A DNA stretch of 35,649 nt from the NCBI GenBank assembly GCA_025361045.1, contig JANYAZ010000104.1:1-35649 (forward strand), in the 5' to 3' direction. The position numbers and the translations under genes were made by a program. Below, piece by piece: positions 14,332-22,559 of the stretch (the stretch's first letter is position 1; each line of letters begins with the position of its first letter). Below the pieces are notes generated by a model. The model was not told where the DNA came from and searched no databases. It saw nothing but the letters and a program-made list of their open reading frames with translations. This DNA comes from Geothrix sp. (GTDB taxonomy: Bacteria; Acidobacteriota; Holophagae; Holophagales; Holophagaceae).

Positions 14332-16053
14332 ATGAAAGTCATCGTCGCCAAGACGGCCGGGTTTTGCTGGGGCGTGAAGCGGGCCATGGATGCAGTGTTG
14401 GAGGCGTCGGTGCGGAACGACGGGCGCCCAGTGCAAACGCTGGGGCCACTCATCCACAATCCCCAGGCGCTGGATCTCATCGGCAAGCGGGGCGTGGCGG
14501 TGGCGGAATCACCGGACCAGGTGCAGAACGGCACGGTGGTGATTCGCGCCCACGGGATTCCCATCCAGGATTTGCGCGGTCTCAAGGAGCGCCAGGCCAA
14601 GGGTGAGCTGAGGATCGTGAACGCCACCTGCCCGGAGGTGGCCAAGGTTCACCACAAGATCAAGAAGTGGAGCCCCAAGGGCTACTTCACGGTGATTCTG
14701 GGCAGCCATGGTCACGCGGAGAGCGTGGCCCACCGGAGTTTTGCCGAGCATGGTTCCATCATCGTTTCGACGATGGCCGAGGCTGAAGCCCTGACGGATG
14801 AGCAACTCCAGAAGGTGCTGGTCGTGGCCCAGACCACCTTCACGGTGAAGGACTACCACACCATCAGCGACTACATCCGCAACCGCGCGGGCGATGCGGT
14901 CCTTGAGAACACCATCTGCGAGGACACCTGGATGCGCCAGGACGAGGCCAAGGAACTGGCCCAGACCGTGGACACCGTGATCGTGGTGGGTGGGAAGGCC
15001 TCCAGCAACACCAAGCACCTGGCCGAGCTGGCCCATCACTATGGCAAGCCCGTGCAGTACATCGAAACGGCCGCAGAGCTAGAATTGGGCGGTTTCACGG
15101 GCAAAGAAACTGTGGGCGTGCTGGCCGGTGCCTCCACCCCCACCTGGCTGGTGGACGAGGTGGTGGACGTGCTCGAACAGCTGGGCGATGGCCCCAGCCG
15201 CTGGCGCAGCTTCCTGCAGGGAGCCTATGGCAGTTCCTCGCTGATGGCCGTGGGGGCGGGACTGATGACCCTGGGTGTACACCGGTGGCTTGGCCTGCCG
15301 CTGGGCTGGCGCTATCCCCTGCTCACTGGCACGTATGTCGTGGCGATGTACCTCCTCAGTCCCTTTCTTGATCCGCTTGGCCTCGGGGCCAAGGGCCCCG
15401 CCCGGGCCCGGTTTCTGGAACGCAACCGCCTGATCCTGCTGGTCTCGGCCCTTGCGGCCTTGGCGTTGACCTTGGGCCTGGCCACCAGCCTGGGCGGCAA
15501 GGTGCTCGCGGTCGTCCTGGGTGCCTCCCTGGTGGGCGCCGCCTATAAGCGTCGCTTCCGGCTGGGAAGCAAGGAGATCAGCTTGCGGAGCATTCCCGGC
15601 TCCAAGGATGTGGTGGTGTCCCTGGCCCTGGCCACGGTGGCGGTCATCACACCCGTGTGGCAGGAAGGACGGGTCTGGGATCTCCGGACCTTCGCAGCCA
15701 TCTTCCTGGTGGGTGTCCTGGCTTTTGTTCGAACGGTGATCTACGAGTTCCGGGACATGCAGAACGACCAGATCGTGGGCAAGGAGACCCTGCCGATCCT
15801 GCTGGGAAAGCGTCTCACCAAGGCCGTGCTCGTGGTGCTGCTGGGTACCCTGCTGGCTGGAACGCTCTGGCTGACCTACGAAAACCGCAGCCACGGGCAC
15901 CCCCTGGCGGTGGCCTTGGTGCTGGTCGTCTGCGCCGCCTACCCGGTGCTCTACCTCTGGCTGTACCACGAGCGCTTCACCGCCGGAAAGAACCGCTTCG
16001 AACTCAGCGTGGACTTCAGCTTCTACCTGGTTGGACTGTTGGCGCTGGTTTGA
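14332..16053 (+). CDS. ispH: Fusion of IspH (HMBPP reductase) and a UbiA-like prenyltransferase
   Basis: Residues 1-285 are a complete IspH, the iron-sulfur enzyme that makes IPP and DMAPP from HMBPP in the last MEP-pathway step. The cluster cysteines are Cys12 (AGFCWGV), Cys100 (NATCPEV) and Cys196 (NTICEDT), with substrate residues His42, His74, the GSHGHAE loop (124-130), Thr169 and the KASSNTKHL motif. Residues about 295-573 form a membrane domain of roughly eight helices resembling UbiA prenyltransferases. The second Asp motif is clear (RDMQNDQIVGKETLP, 474-488). The first (near residues 341-352, SPFLDPLG) keeps only one Asp. IspH alone is about 310 residues, so this is a true in-frame fusion with no internal stop. 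It implies direct coupling of isoprenoid supply to prenyl transfer; the acceptor is unknown. The ribosome site (GGGGTAGG) is moderate. Confidence 0.93.
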   Translation: MKVIVAKTAGFCWGVKRAMDAVLEASVRNDGRPVQTLGPLIHNPQALDLIGKRGVAVAESPDQVQNGTVVIRAHGIPIQDLRGLKERQAKGELRIVNATCPEVAKVHHKIKKWSPKGYFTVILGSHGHAESVAHRSFAEHGSIIVSTMAEAEALTDEQLQKVLVVAQTTFTVKDYHTISDYIRNRAGDAVLENTICEDTWMRQDEAKELAQTVDTVIVVGGKASSNTKHLAELAHHYGKPVQYIETAAELELGGFTGKETVGVLAGASTPTWLVDEVVDVLEQLGDGPSRWRSFLQGAYGSSSLMAVGAGLMTLGVHRWLGLPLGWRYPLLTGTYVVAMYLLSPFLDPLGLGAKGPARARFLERNRLILLVSALAALALTLGLATSLGGKVLAVVLGASLVGAAYKRRFRLGSKEISLRSIPGSKDVVVSLALATVAVITPVWQEGRVWDLRTFAAIFLVGVLAFVRTVIYEFRDMQNDQIVGKETLPILLGKRLTKAVLVVLLGTLLAGTLWLTYENRSHGHPLAVALVLVVCAAYPVLYLWLYHERFTAGKNRFELSVDFSFYLVGLLALV

Positions 16054-16070
16054 CCCTGCGGAATGACTTC

Positions 16071-16099
16071 AAAACAGGGTGCCATCGGCGCCCCGTTTT
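16071..16099 (+). terminator. Rho-independent terminator after the ispH fusion
   Basis: A 13-base stem (16071-16083 with 16087-16099, 11 of 13 paired) has a 3-base loop. The right arm ends in TTTT and the left arm begins AAAA. It starts 18 bases after the ispH-ubiA stop and ends 24 bases before the SDR start, so it likely separates the two. Confidence 0.75.
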
Positions 16100-16122
16100 G
16101 CAGGGTGTGGAAAGATGGACGC

Positions 16123-16947
16123 ATGCGTCACTGGGTCCTCATCACAGGCTGTTCCACGGGCATTGGCCGGGCCCTGGTCCCGCTCTGCCGCGAGGCGGGT
16201 TGGGGCGTCGTGGCCACAGGGCGGAACCTCACCGACCTGGCGGACCTTCCGACCGGGGAGGACCTTCGCCTCCTCCCCATGGATGTCACCGACGCCGGCA
16301 GCATCGCCGCCGCGGTGGAAGCTTGTGGGGACCTGCGTCTCAAGGCCCTGGTGAACAACGCCGGGTACGCCCAGGTCGGGCCCCTGGAACTCATCCGCCC
16401 GGAGGAACTCCGGGCGCAGTTCGAGACCAATGTCATTGGCCTGCATCTGGTGACGATCGCCTTTCTGCCATTGCTACGGCGGGAGCCCGGCGCACGCATC
16501 GTGCAGGTGGCCTCCATGCTCGGGCGCCTGTCCATCCCACTGGCCGGTCCCTACAACGCCTCCAAGCATGCCGCAGTGGCATTGGCGGAAACCCTTCGTC
16601 TTGAAGTGGGGCGCGAGGTGTTCGTGGTGCTGGTGGAATCCGGGGCTGTCCAAAGCGAGTTTCGAGCCACCATGACGAAGGTCTGGGGTGATCTCCCAGA
16701 ACGGGCAAGGGGAACGCGGTACGAAAGGATCTTGATGAAGTACCTCGGCGTTCGGAAGAGGCAAGGCCAGCGACACGCCATGAGCGCCGAGGCCTGTGCC
16801 CGGAAAATCCTTCGAGCCCTTATCGCTGACCGTCCACCTCGGCGCGTGGTCATCGGGAAGGATGCCTTTTGGGCGGGCAGGTTGAAAGCCATCCTGCCAG
16901 CAGCCTGGTGGGAGAGGCTCATGCGCAGGCTCTATGGCCTGACCTGA
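16123..16947 (+). CDS. Short-chain dehydrogenase/reductase (SDR)
   Basis: The 274-residue classical SDR has the cofactor motif TGCSTGIG near the N-terminus, the NNAG motif, the catalytic Ser in QVASMLG and the YNASK catalytic Tyr/Lys. An Arg after the second strand (ATGRN) favours NADP(H). The C-terminal region (from RGTRYERILMKYLG) resembles SDRs acting on lipids or steroids, but the substrate cannot be assigned. I chose ATG 16123; the open frame upstream passes through the terminator. It converges on the Cache-like gene with one base between stops. Confidence 0.9.
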   Translation: MRHWVLITGCSTGIGRALVPLCREAGWGVVATGRNLTDLADLPTGEDLRLLPMDVTDAGSIAAAVEACGDLRLKALVNNAGYAQVGPLELIRPEELRAQFETNVIGLHLVTIAFLPLLRREPGARIVQVASMLGRLSIPLAGPYNASKHAAVALAETLRLEVGREVFVVLVESGAVQSEFRATMTKVWGDLPERARGTRYERILMKYLGVRKRQGQRHAMSAEACARKILRALIADRPPRRVVIGKDAFWAGRLKAILPAAWWERLMRRLYGLT

Positions 16948-16948
16948 C

Positions 16949-17404
16949 CTACTTGTAGATCCCGCAGCCGATGACGATGTCTCCTTCAGCCAGGCAGAAG
17001 GAGACCTTGTTCTCGATCTTCTTGGTTTCGGGGTTCATGCGCTTGTAGTCCACCCACCCGCCGCCCTTCTTCTGACCCACCGCGATGAATTCCTTGGTGT
17101 ACTGCTTGCCATCGGGATCCTTGACGTTCAGTCGATTCACGCCCAAAAGGTTGACCTCGGCCCCGTGGGCCAGAACCACCCCGTTCAGATCGTAGACGAA
17201 AAGATACAAAGGACTTGCCGGCTTGGTATGGAACTTCCCACTGGCCTTCTGAACCTCAGAAACAAGGGCCGCCTTTCCATTGGCCTTCAAGAAGGTGAAG
17301 CCTTCTTTGACCAGCGCTTCAGCCTTGGGTCTTTCCGAGACCTGGGAGGCAAGTGGGAGGCCCACCAGAAAAGCCAGGACGGGAATGGCAATGCGTGCAG
17401 ACAT
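16949..17404 (-). CDS. Secreted Cache-domain-like protein
   Basis: The 151-residue protein has a signal peptide (ARIAIPVLAFLVGLPLAS) and a single Cache-type ligand-binding fold. Visible features are a long helix with EALVKEGFTFLKANGKAALV, then SPLYLFVYDLNGVVLAHG and GGGWVDYKRMNPETKK. Such stand-alone Cache_2-type proteins are periplasmic small-molecule binders, usually of carboxylates. No chemoreceptor or kinase is fused, and the ligand is unknown. I chose ATG 17404 with AGGA seven bases upstream. It diverges from polA across 159 bases. Confidence 0.8.
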   Translation of the reverse strand: MSARIAIPVLAFLVGLPLASQVSERPKAEALVKEGFTFLKANGKAALVSEVQKASGKFHTKPASPLYLFVYDLNGVVLAHGAEVNLLGVNRLNVKDPDGKQYTKEFIAVGQKKGGGWVDYKRMNPETKKIENKVSFCLAEGDIVIGCGIYK

Positions 17405-17563
17405 GAGATGTCCTTTTATGAGATCACCTTCCAATCGGTTCGAGATGGATACTCATGATTTTGGACCGGTCCGGAGCAGGGAATCCAGGAGACGAGGGGA
17501 AGATCCTGCTGCCGGGCTCATCGCTCGTCCCATGCCCATGCCAGGGCCTGCCAGACTGGACCC

Positions 17564-20362
17564 ATGACCGAAGACCGCCTCTACCTCATCGACACCTTCG
17601 CCTTCATCTTTCGGAGCTACTTCGCCAATCCGCGGTTGAAGAATGGGGCGGCGTACACCTTCACGCGGCTGGTCCTGCAGTTGCTGGAGAAGCACAAGCC
17701 CACCCACATCGCCTGCGTGTTCGATACGCCAGAGCCCACCTTTCGGCACGAGATCTACCCTGAGTACAAGGCCAACCGCGACGCCATGCCCGAGGACCTG
17801 CGGCCGCAGATCCCCATGATCCGCCAGCTGGTGGAGGCCCTGAACATCCCCATTGTGGAGCTGCACGGCTACGAGGCGGACGATGTCATGGGTACCCTGG
17901 CCCGGGAATCTGCGGCCATGGGTCTTCCGGCCGTCATCGTCAGCCCGGACAAGGACCTGCTGCAGCTGGTGGACGACGACCTGCACATCCAGGTGCTGAA
18001 CACCAAGGATGGCGAAGTGTGGCACGACCGCGAGGGCGTGAAGGCCCGCATGGGCGTGTGGCCTGAGCAGGTGGTGGACTTCCTCAGCCTGGTGGGGGAC
18101 GCCTCCGACAACGTGAAGGGCGTGCCCGGCATCGGCGAGAAGGGCGCGGCGCTGCTGCTGGAGAAGTTCGGCAGCCTGGATGGGGTGATCGCGTCCAAGG
18201 CGGAGCTGAAACCCAAGCAGCGAGAAGGCCTGGAGGCTGCCGACCAGTGGCTGGAACTCACCAAGCGCCTCGTCACCGTGGTGACCGACCTCAAGCTGGC
18301 CCTGCATCCAAGGGACCTCGCCTACCCAGGTGTGGATGATGCCAAAGCCCGTGAGACCTTCAAGGAGCTTGGCTTCCAGACCCTCACCAAGGAGTTCACC
18401 CAGAGCGCCCAGCAGGCGGGCAGCGAACGGAAGTACCGGGCAGCTTCAACTCTGGTGGACCTCGAAGCCGCCGTGGCCGCCTGCCGGGCCGCGGGCCGCT
18501 TCGGCCTGGACACCGAGACCACCAGCATCGATCCCACGCGGGGGCATATCGTGGGCCTTAGCCTGGCCTGGGCAGCGAACGAAGGGCTCTATGTGCCCCT
18601 GGCGCATCTGAAACCGGCCACCGCCGACACAGAGGGCTCGTTGCCGGGATTGCTGCCGGATTCGGGCCTGCCGGACTCCATGCTGGATCTGCGGGGCGAT
18701 GCGGCGACCTTCTTCGCTGAGCTGGCACCTCACCTGGATTCCCGGAACATCCCCTTTCCCGAGGCCCGGCGCATCCTGGCGCCCCTGTTCGCGGACGGCG
18801 CCGTCGGGAAGTGTGGCCAGAACCTCAAGTACGACCTGCAGGTGCTGGCCCGCCATGGACTGCCGGTGGCCGGCCTGGCGGACGACAGCATGGTGCTGAG
18901 CTTCCTGCTGGAAAGCGGCGTCCGCCACAACCTGGATGATTTATCGGTGCGCCTGCTGGACGTCAAGCCCATTGCCTTCGAGGAGGTGGTGGGGAAGGGC
19001 AAGGGCCAGAAACGCTTCGACGAAGCCGAGTTTGAGCATGCGGTGCAGTACGCCGCCGAGGATGCCGACCTGGCCCTGCGGCTTTGCGACAAACTGCGGG
19101 AAAAATTCGCCGACGACCAGCTGAAGCGCCTCTACGAAGAAGTCGATCTGCCCCTGGTGGAAGTACTCGCGGCCCTGGAGGGACACGGCGTCCGGCTGGA
19201 TCTGGCTGTCCTTTCCCAACTCGGCGTGCGCATGCATGGCGAGCGCAAGCGTGCGGAGGCCCGCGTGACCGAACTCGCCGGCGAAGCCTTCAACCTGAAC
19301 AGTCCCACCCAGCTGGGGGCCATCCTGTTCGGCAAGCTGGGCTACAAGCCCGTCAAATTCACGGGCAAGACCAAGGCTCCCAGCACGGATGAAGATGTCC
19401 TGCAAGAGTTGGCCAAGGTCCAGGGCGCTGAGATCGCGAGCGAGCTGCTACGCCACCGGCAGATGGTGAAGCTGCTGGGCACCTACGTCGAAGCACTGCC
19501 CCTCATGGTCAATCCCGTCACGGGCCGAGTGCATACCCGGCTGCACCAGGCGGCCGTGGCTTCGGGACGGCTGGCCTCCAGTGATCCCAACCTGCAGAAC
19601 ATCCCCATCCGCACCGAGGAGGGGCGTGCCATCCGTGGCGCCTTCGTGCCCGAGCCGGGCTGGGTATTGCTGGACGCGGACTACAGCCAGATTGAACTGC
19701 GGGTGGTGGCGGCATTGGCGGGGGACCCTGTCCTGCTGGGGGCCTTCGAGGCCGGGGAGGATATCCACCGGCGGACTGCCTCGGAAGTTTTCAACGTGCC
19801 GATGGACGGGGTCACTTCCGACCAGCGCAGCGCCTCAAAGGCCGTCAACTTCGGGCTGCTCTACGGCCAAGGGGCCTTCGCGCTCGCCGCCAACATCGGC
19901 GTCAGCCAGAAGGAGGCCAAGGCTTTCATCGAGCGCTACTTTGAGCGCATGCCCAAGGTGGCAGCCTGGATCGAGGGTGCGAAGGAGAAGGCGCTGGCAG
20001 AGGGTCTCGTTCGCACCCACTGGGGCCGCATTCGTCGCATTCCCGAACTCGAAAGCCCCAACAAGCAGTTTCAGGCCCAGGGGTTGCGCGAGGCGGTGAA
20101 CACCATCGTGCAGGGCACCGCTGCAGATCTCATGCGTCGGGCCATGGTGCGCCTGCACCGGAGCCTCCAGGTCGCTGGCCTGAAGGCGCGGTTGCTGTTG
20201 CAGGTCCATGACGAACTGCTGATGGAGGCGCCACCGGAGGAAGTTGAGCGCGCTTCGTTACTGCTCAAGGAGGCCATGGAGGGGGCGGATGACCTGGGCC
20301 GACTGCGCGTGAAGCTCGCCGCTGAAGTGAGGACGGGGCTGAGCTGGCTGGCCTGCAAGTAG
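17564..20362 (+). CDS. polA: DNA polymerase I with all three domains
   Basis: PolA fills gaps and removes RNA primers. The 932-residue protein has the 5' nuclease domain (residues 1 to about 290: YLIDTFAFIFRSYFAN, HGYEADDVMGTLA, SLVGDASDNVKGVPGIG). An apparently intact 3'-5' exonuclease follows (Asp316 and Glu318 in GLDTETTS; NLKYDLQVL; YAAEDADLAL). The polymerase domain has RLASSDPNLQNIPIRT, the catalytic Asp706 in DYSQIELR, KAVNFGLLYG and Asp883 in QVHDELLME. Many GC-rich bacteria have lost the proofreading residues; here they are present. No strong ribosome site precedes ATG 17564. Confidence 0.98.
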   Translation: MTEDRLYLIDTFAFIFRSYFANPRLKNGAAYTFTRLVLQLLEKHKPTHIACVFDTPEPTFRHEIYPEYKANRDAMPEDLRPQIPMIRQLVEALNIPIVELHGYEADDVMGTLARESAAMGLPAVIVSPDKDLLQLVDDDLHIQVLNTKDGEVWHDREGVKARMGVWPEQVVDFLSLVGDASDNVKGVPGIGEKGAALLLEKFGSLDGVIASKAELKPKQREGLEAADQWLELTKRLVTVVTDLKLALHPRDLAYPGVDDAKARETFKELGFQTLTKEFTQSAQQAGSERKYRAASTLVDLEAAVAACRAAGRFGLDTETTSIDPTRGHIVGLSLAWAANEGLYVPLAHLKPATADTEGSLPGLLPDSGLPDSMLDLRGDAATFFAELAPHLDSRNIPFPEARRILAPLFADGAVGKCGQNLKYDLQVLARHGLPVAGLADDSMVLSFLLESGVRHNLDDLSVRLLDVKPIAFEEVVGKGKGQKRFDEAEFEHAVQYAAEDADLALRLCDKLREKFADDQLKRLYEEVDLPLVEVLAALEGHGVRLDLAVLSQLGVRMHGERKRAEARVTELAGEAFNLNSPTQLGAILFGKLGYKPVKFTGKTKAPSTDEDVLQELAKVQGAEIASELLRHRQMVKLLGTYVEALPLMVNPVTGRVHTRLHQAAVASGRLASSDPNLQNIPIRTEEGRAIRGAFVPEPGWVLLDADYSQIELRVVAALAGDPVLLGAFEAGEDIHRRTASEVFNVPMDGVTSDQRSASKAVNFGLLYGQGAFALAANIGVSQKEAKAFIERYFERMPKVAAWIEGAKEKALAEGLVRTHWGRIRRIPELESPNKQFQAQGLREAVNTIVQGTAADLMRRAMVRLHRSLQVAGLKARLLLQVHDELLMEAPPEEVERASLLLKEAMEGADDLGRLRVKLAAEVRTGLSWLACK

Positions 20363-20523
20363 GCGAGTGGATTTGACAGTTTGTTGGGGCCTTTCCCGGG
20401 ATCAGGTGATTTCCGAGGGTTTTGTGATGGCTGTCCGGGCCCAAACTTAACGGGGAGGTCATGATTGGGCGGGTCCGGGACAGTTGCCTGCAGGGTCCCA
20501 GCCCATTCTCTAGGAGCCTGATC
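20363..20523 (+). promoter_or_regulatory. Leader and presumed promoter region of the C5-dicarboxylate cluster
   Basis: This 161-base gap contains a perfect TTGACA (20373-20378) but no good -10 at the right distance. It also has a two-part imperfect stem: CTGTCC 20431-20436 with GGACAG 20478-20483, and GCCCAA 20439-20444 with TTGGGC 20465-20470. The structure could be a leader hairpin or a weak polA terminator. TAGGAG lies eight bases before the next ATG. Confidence 0.3.
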
Positions 20524-21642
20524 ATGAGCCAATACAACATTGCCTGGTTGCCCGGTGACGGCGTCGGCGTCGAAGTCATGGAGGCGGCCAAGATCTGCCT
20601 CGATGCCCTGAAGTTCGATGCCAAGTACACCCATGGCGATATCGGCTGGGAGTTCTGGTGCAAGGAGGGTGAGTCCTTCCCCCAGCGCACCATCGATCTG
20701 TTGCATGCCAGCCATGCGGCCATGTTCGGGGCCATCACCTCCAAGCCCGTCAAGGAGGCAGAGGCGGAGTTGGTGCCCGAGCTGAAGGGCAAGGGCCTCA
20801 TCTACCGCAGTCCCATCGTTCGCATGCGCCAGATGTTCGACCTCTTCACCTGCCTGCGCCCCTGCAAGGCCTACCCCGGCAACCCCTTGAACTACAAGGA
20901 AGGCATCGACATGGTGATCTTCCGCGAGAACACGGAAGACCTCTACGCCGGGGTCGAATTCAGCCCGGTGCCTGATGAACTGAAGGCGACCCTCAAATCC
21001 CTCAGCAAGCCCTTCGGCCACTTCGCGGACATCCCGGGCGACCAGTTCGCCATCACTTGCAAAGTGAACACGATGAAGGGCTGTGATCGCATCATTCGGG
21101 CCGCCTTCGACTACGCAAAAACTTTCGGCTACCCCAAGGTCACGGTCATCCACAAGGCCAACGTGGTGCGCGCCACCGAAGGCATGTTCCTTGAGACCGG
21201 CAAGCGCATCGCCAAGGAATACCCGGGCATCGAGATGGACGACGCCAATGTCGATGCCATCACCATGTGGATGCTGAAGAACCCGAAGAACTACGGCGTG
21301 ATGGTGGCCACCAACCTCTTTGGCGACATTGTCAGCGACCTGGCGGCCCAGATGGTGGGCGGCCTGGGCTTCGGCTGCTCTGGAAACATCGGTGAGAAGC
21401 TCGCCGTGTTCGAACCCAGCCACGGCAGCGCGCCGAAGTATGCGGGCCAGTACAAGGTCAATCCCATTGCCACCATTCTGGCTGCCAAGATGATGCTGGA
21501 CTGGCTGGGCGAAACCGAGAAGGGCACCCGCCTGGAGGCGGCCACCGCCGCCGTCATCGCCGAAGGCCAGGTCCGCACCTACGACATGGGCGGCAGCGCC
21601 ACCACGCTCGAAATGGGCGAAGCCATCGCGCGGAAGCTCTGA
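20524..21642 (+). CDS. LeuB/isocitrate dehydrogenase-family decarboxylating dehydrogenase
   Basis: The 372-residue enzyme oxidatively decarboxylates a 2-hydroxy acid. Arginines that bind malate-type substrates are present (Arg102, the LRPC Arg, and FRENTEDLYAG). Where E. coli isocitrate dehydrogenase has Ser113-x-Asn115-Val116, this protein has Ser96-Pro97-Ile98-Val99. Loss of that Asn and an Ile-Val pair resembles the Leu-Leu pocket of isopropylmalate dehydrogenase, suggesting an alkyl side chain on the substrate. The cofactor loop HGSAPKYAGQYKVNP keeps the Lys-Tyr...Val pattern of NADP-type enzymes (Lys305, Tyr306, Val312), although the distal Arg is replaced by Gly. 3-Methylmalate, 3-isopropylmalate or isocitrate remain possible. 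ATG 20524 is chosen for its TAGGAG. It is the first gene of the five-gene cluster. Confidence 0.85.
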   Translation: MSQYNIAWLPGDGVGVEVMEAAKICLDALKFDAKYTHGDIGWEFWCKEGESFPQRTIDLLHASHAAMFGAITSKPVKEAEAELVPELKGKGLIYRSPIVRMRQMFDLFTCLRPCKAYPGNPLNYKEGIDMVIFRENTEDLYAGVEFSPVPDELKATLKSLSKPFGHFADIPGDQFAITCKVNTMKGCDRIIRAAFDYAKTFGYPKVTVIHKANVVRATEGMFLETGKRIAKEYPGIEMDDANVDAITMWMLKNPKNYGVMVATNLFGDIVSDLAAQMVGGLGFGCSGNIGEKLAVFEPSHGSAPKYAGQYKVNPIATILAAKMMLDWLGETEKGTRLEAATAAVIAEGQVRTYDMGGSATTLEMGEAIARKL

Positions 21643-21650
21643 GGCGAACC

Positions 21651-22559
21651 ATGTGTCCGATCCTCATCCACGAAGTCGGCCCCCGCGATGGCCTCCAGGC
21701 CGAGGGCACCGTGGTGCCGATGGAGATCAAGCTCGACTGGATCCGCCGCGTGGCGGCTTCCGGCGTGGACATCGTCCAGGTGGGCTCCTTCGTGCGGGGC
21801 GACAAGATGCCCCAGATGGCGGATACCGATGACCTGTTCCGCATCCTGACCAAGGAATCGTACCGGGCCGTCCTGTCTGGCCTTGTGCTCAACGAGAAGG
21901 GGCTCGAACGGGCCCTGGAAGTGGGTGTCCCGCTCATCTGCATGGGCGTGTCAGCCTCGGATACCCACAGCCGCAAGAACACCGGCATGAGCACCGAGGA
22001 CGCCACCCGCCGCATCGTCGCCACGGCCCTCGAAGGCAAGAAGGCCGGGCGCAAGGTGCAGGTGAGCGTGCAGAGCGCATTCGGCTGCGGCTTCGAAGGG
22101 GCCATCGACGAGGCCCGTGTGTTCGGTATCGTGGCAGCCTACCTGGAGGCCGGGCTGACTTCCATCAGCTTGGCAGACACAGCGGGTCACGCTCACCCCG
22201 CGCAGGTCCGCCGCTACGTGCAGAAGGTGCTGGAACTCGATCCGGCCGCCGAGATCACCGCCCACATCCACAACACCTACGGCCTGGGCATGGCCAGTGT
22301 CTACGCGGCCATGGACGCAGGTGCTAAGGCCATCGAGACCAGTTTCGGCGGACTCGGCGGTTGCCCCTTCACCAAGGTCGCCGCCGGCAACGTGGCCACG
22401 GAGGACCTGGTGCATGGGCTGCAGCGTACCGGACAGCGCTTGGACATCGACCTCGACGCCCTCATCCGCGTGACGAAGGACGTGGCCGCCCACTTCGGCC
22501 GGGAGCTGCCCGGCTGCGTCTATAAGACCGGTCCCATTCAAGCGAAGGTCACCGCATGA
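21651..22559 (+). CDS. HMG-CoA lyase-like enzyme; candidate citramalyl-CoA lyase
   Basis: The 302-residue TIM-barrel enzyme is of the HMG-CoA lyase family: VGPRDGLQ (Arg12, Asp13), the metal-binding pair His205/His207, and the loop Cys238 in GGLGGCPFTKVAAGNVATED. The metal motif reads HIHNTYG; mitochondrial-type HMG-CoA lyases usually have HCHDTYG, and the Asn form is seen in paralogues of uncertain substrate. The family cleaves 3-hydroxy-acyl-CoAs to acetyl-CoA plus a keto acid; in Chloroflexus a relative acts as (R)-citramalyl-CoA lyase. The start lies nine bases after the dehydrogenase, and its stop overlaps the CoA-transferase start (ATGA). Citramalyl-CoA as substrate is an inference from the neighbours. 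Confidence 0.85.
   Translation: MCPILIHEVGPRDGLQAEGTVVPMEIKLDWIRRVAASGVDIVQVGSFVRGDKMPQMADTDDLFRILTKESYRAVLSGLVLNEKGLERALEVGVPLICMGVSASDTHSRKNTGMSTEDATRRIVATALEGKKAGRKVQVSVQSAFGCGFEGAIDEARVFGIVAAYLEAGLTSISLADTAGHAHPAQVRRYVQKVLELDPAAEITAHIHNTYGLGMASVYAAMDAGAKAIETSFGGLGGCPFTKVAAGNVATEDLVHGLQRTGQRLDIDLDALIRVTKDVAAHFGRELPGCVYKTGPIQAKVTA

Noticed and set aside
20071-21423. 450-codon minus-strand open frame
   Set aside because: It is antisense to the polA end and the dehydrogenase gene, both well supported.
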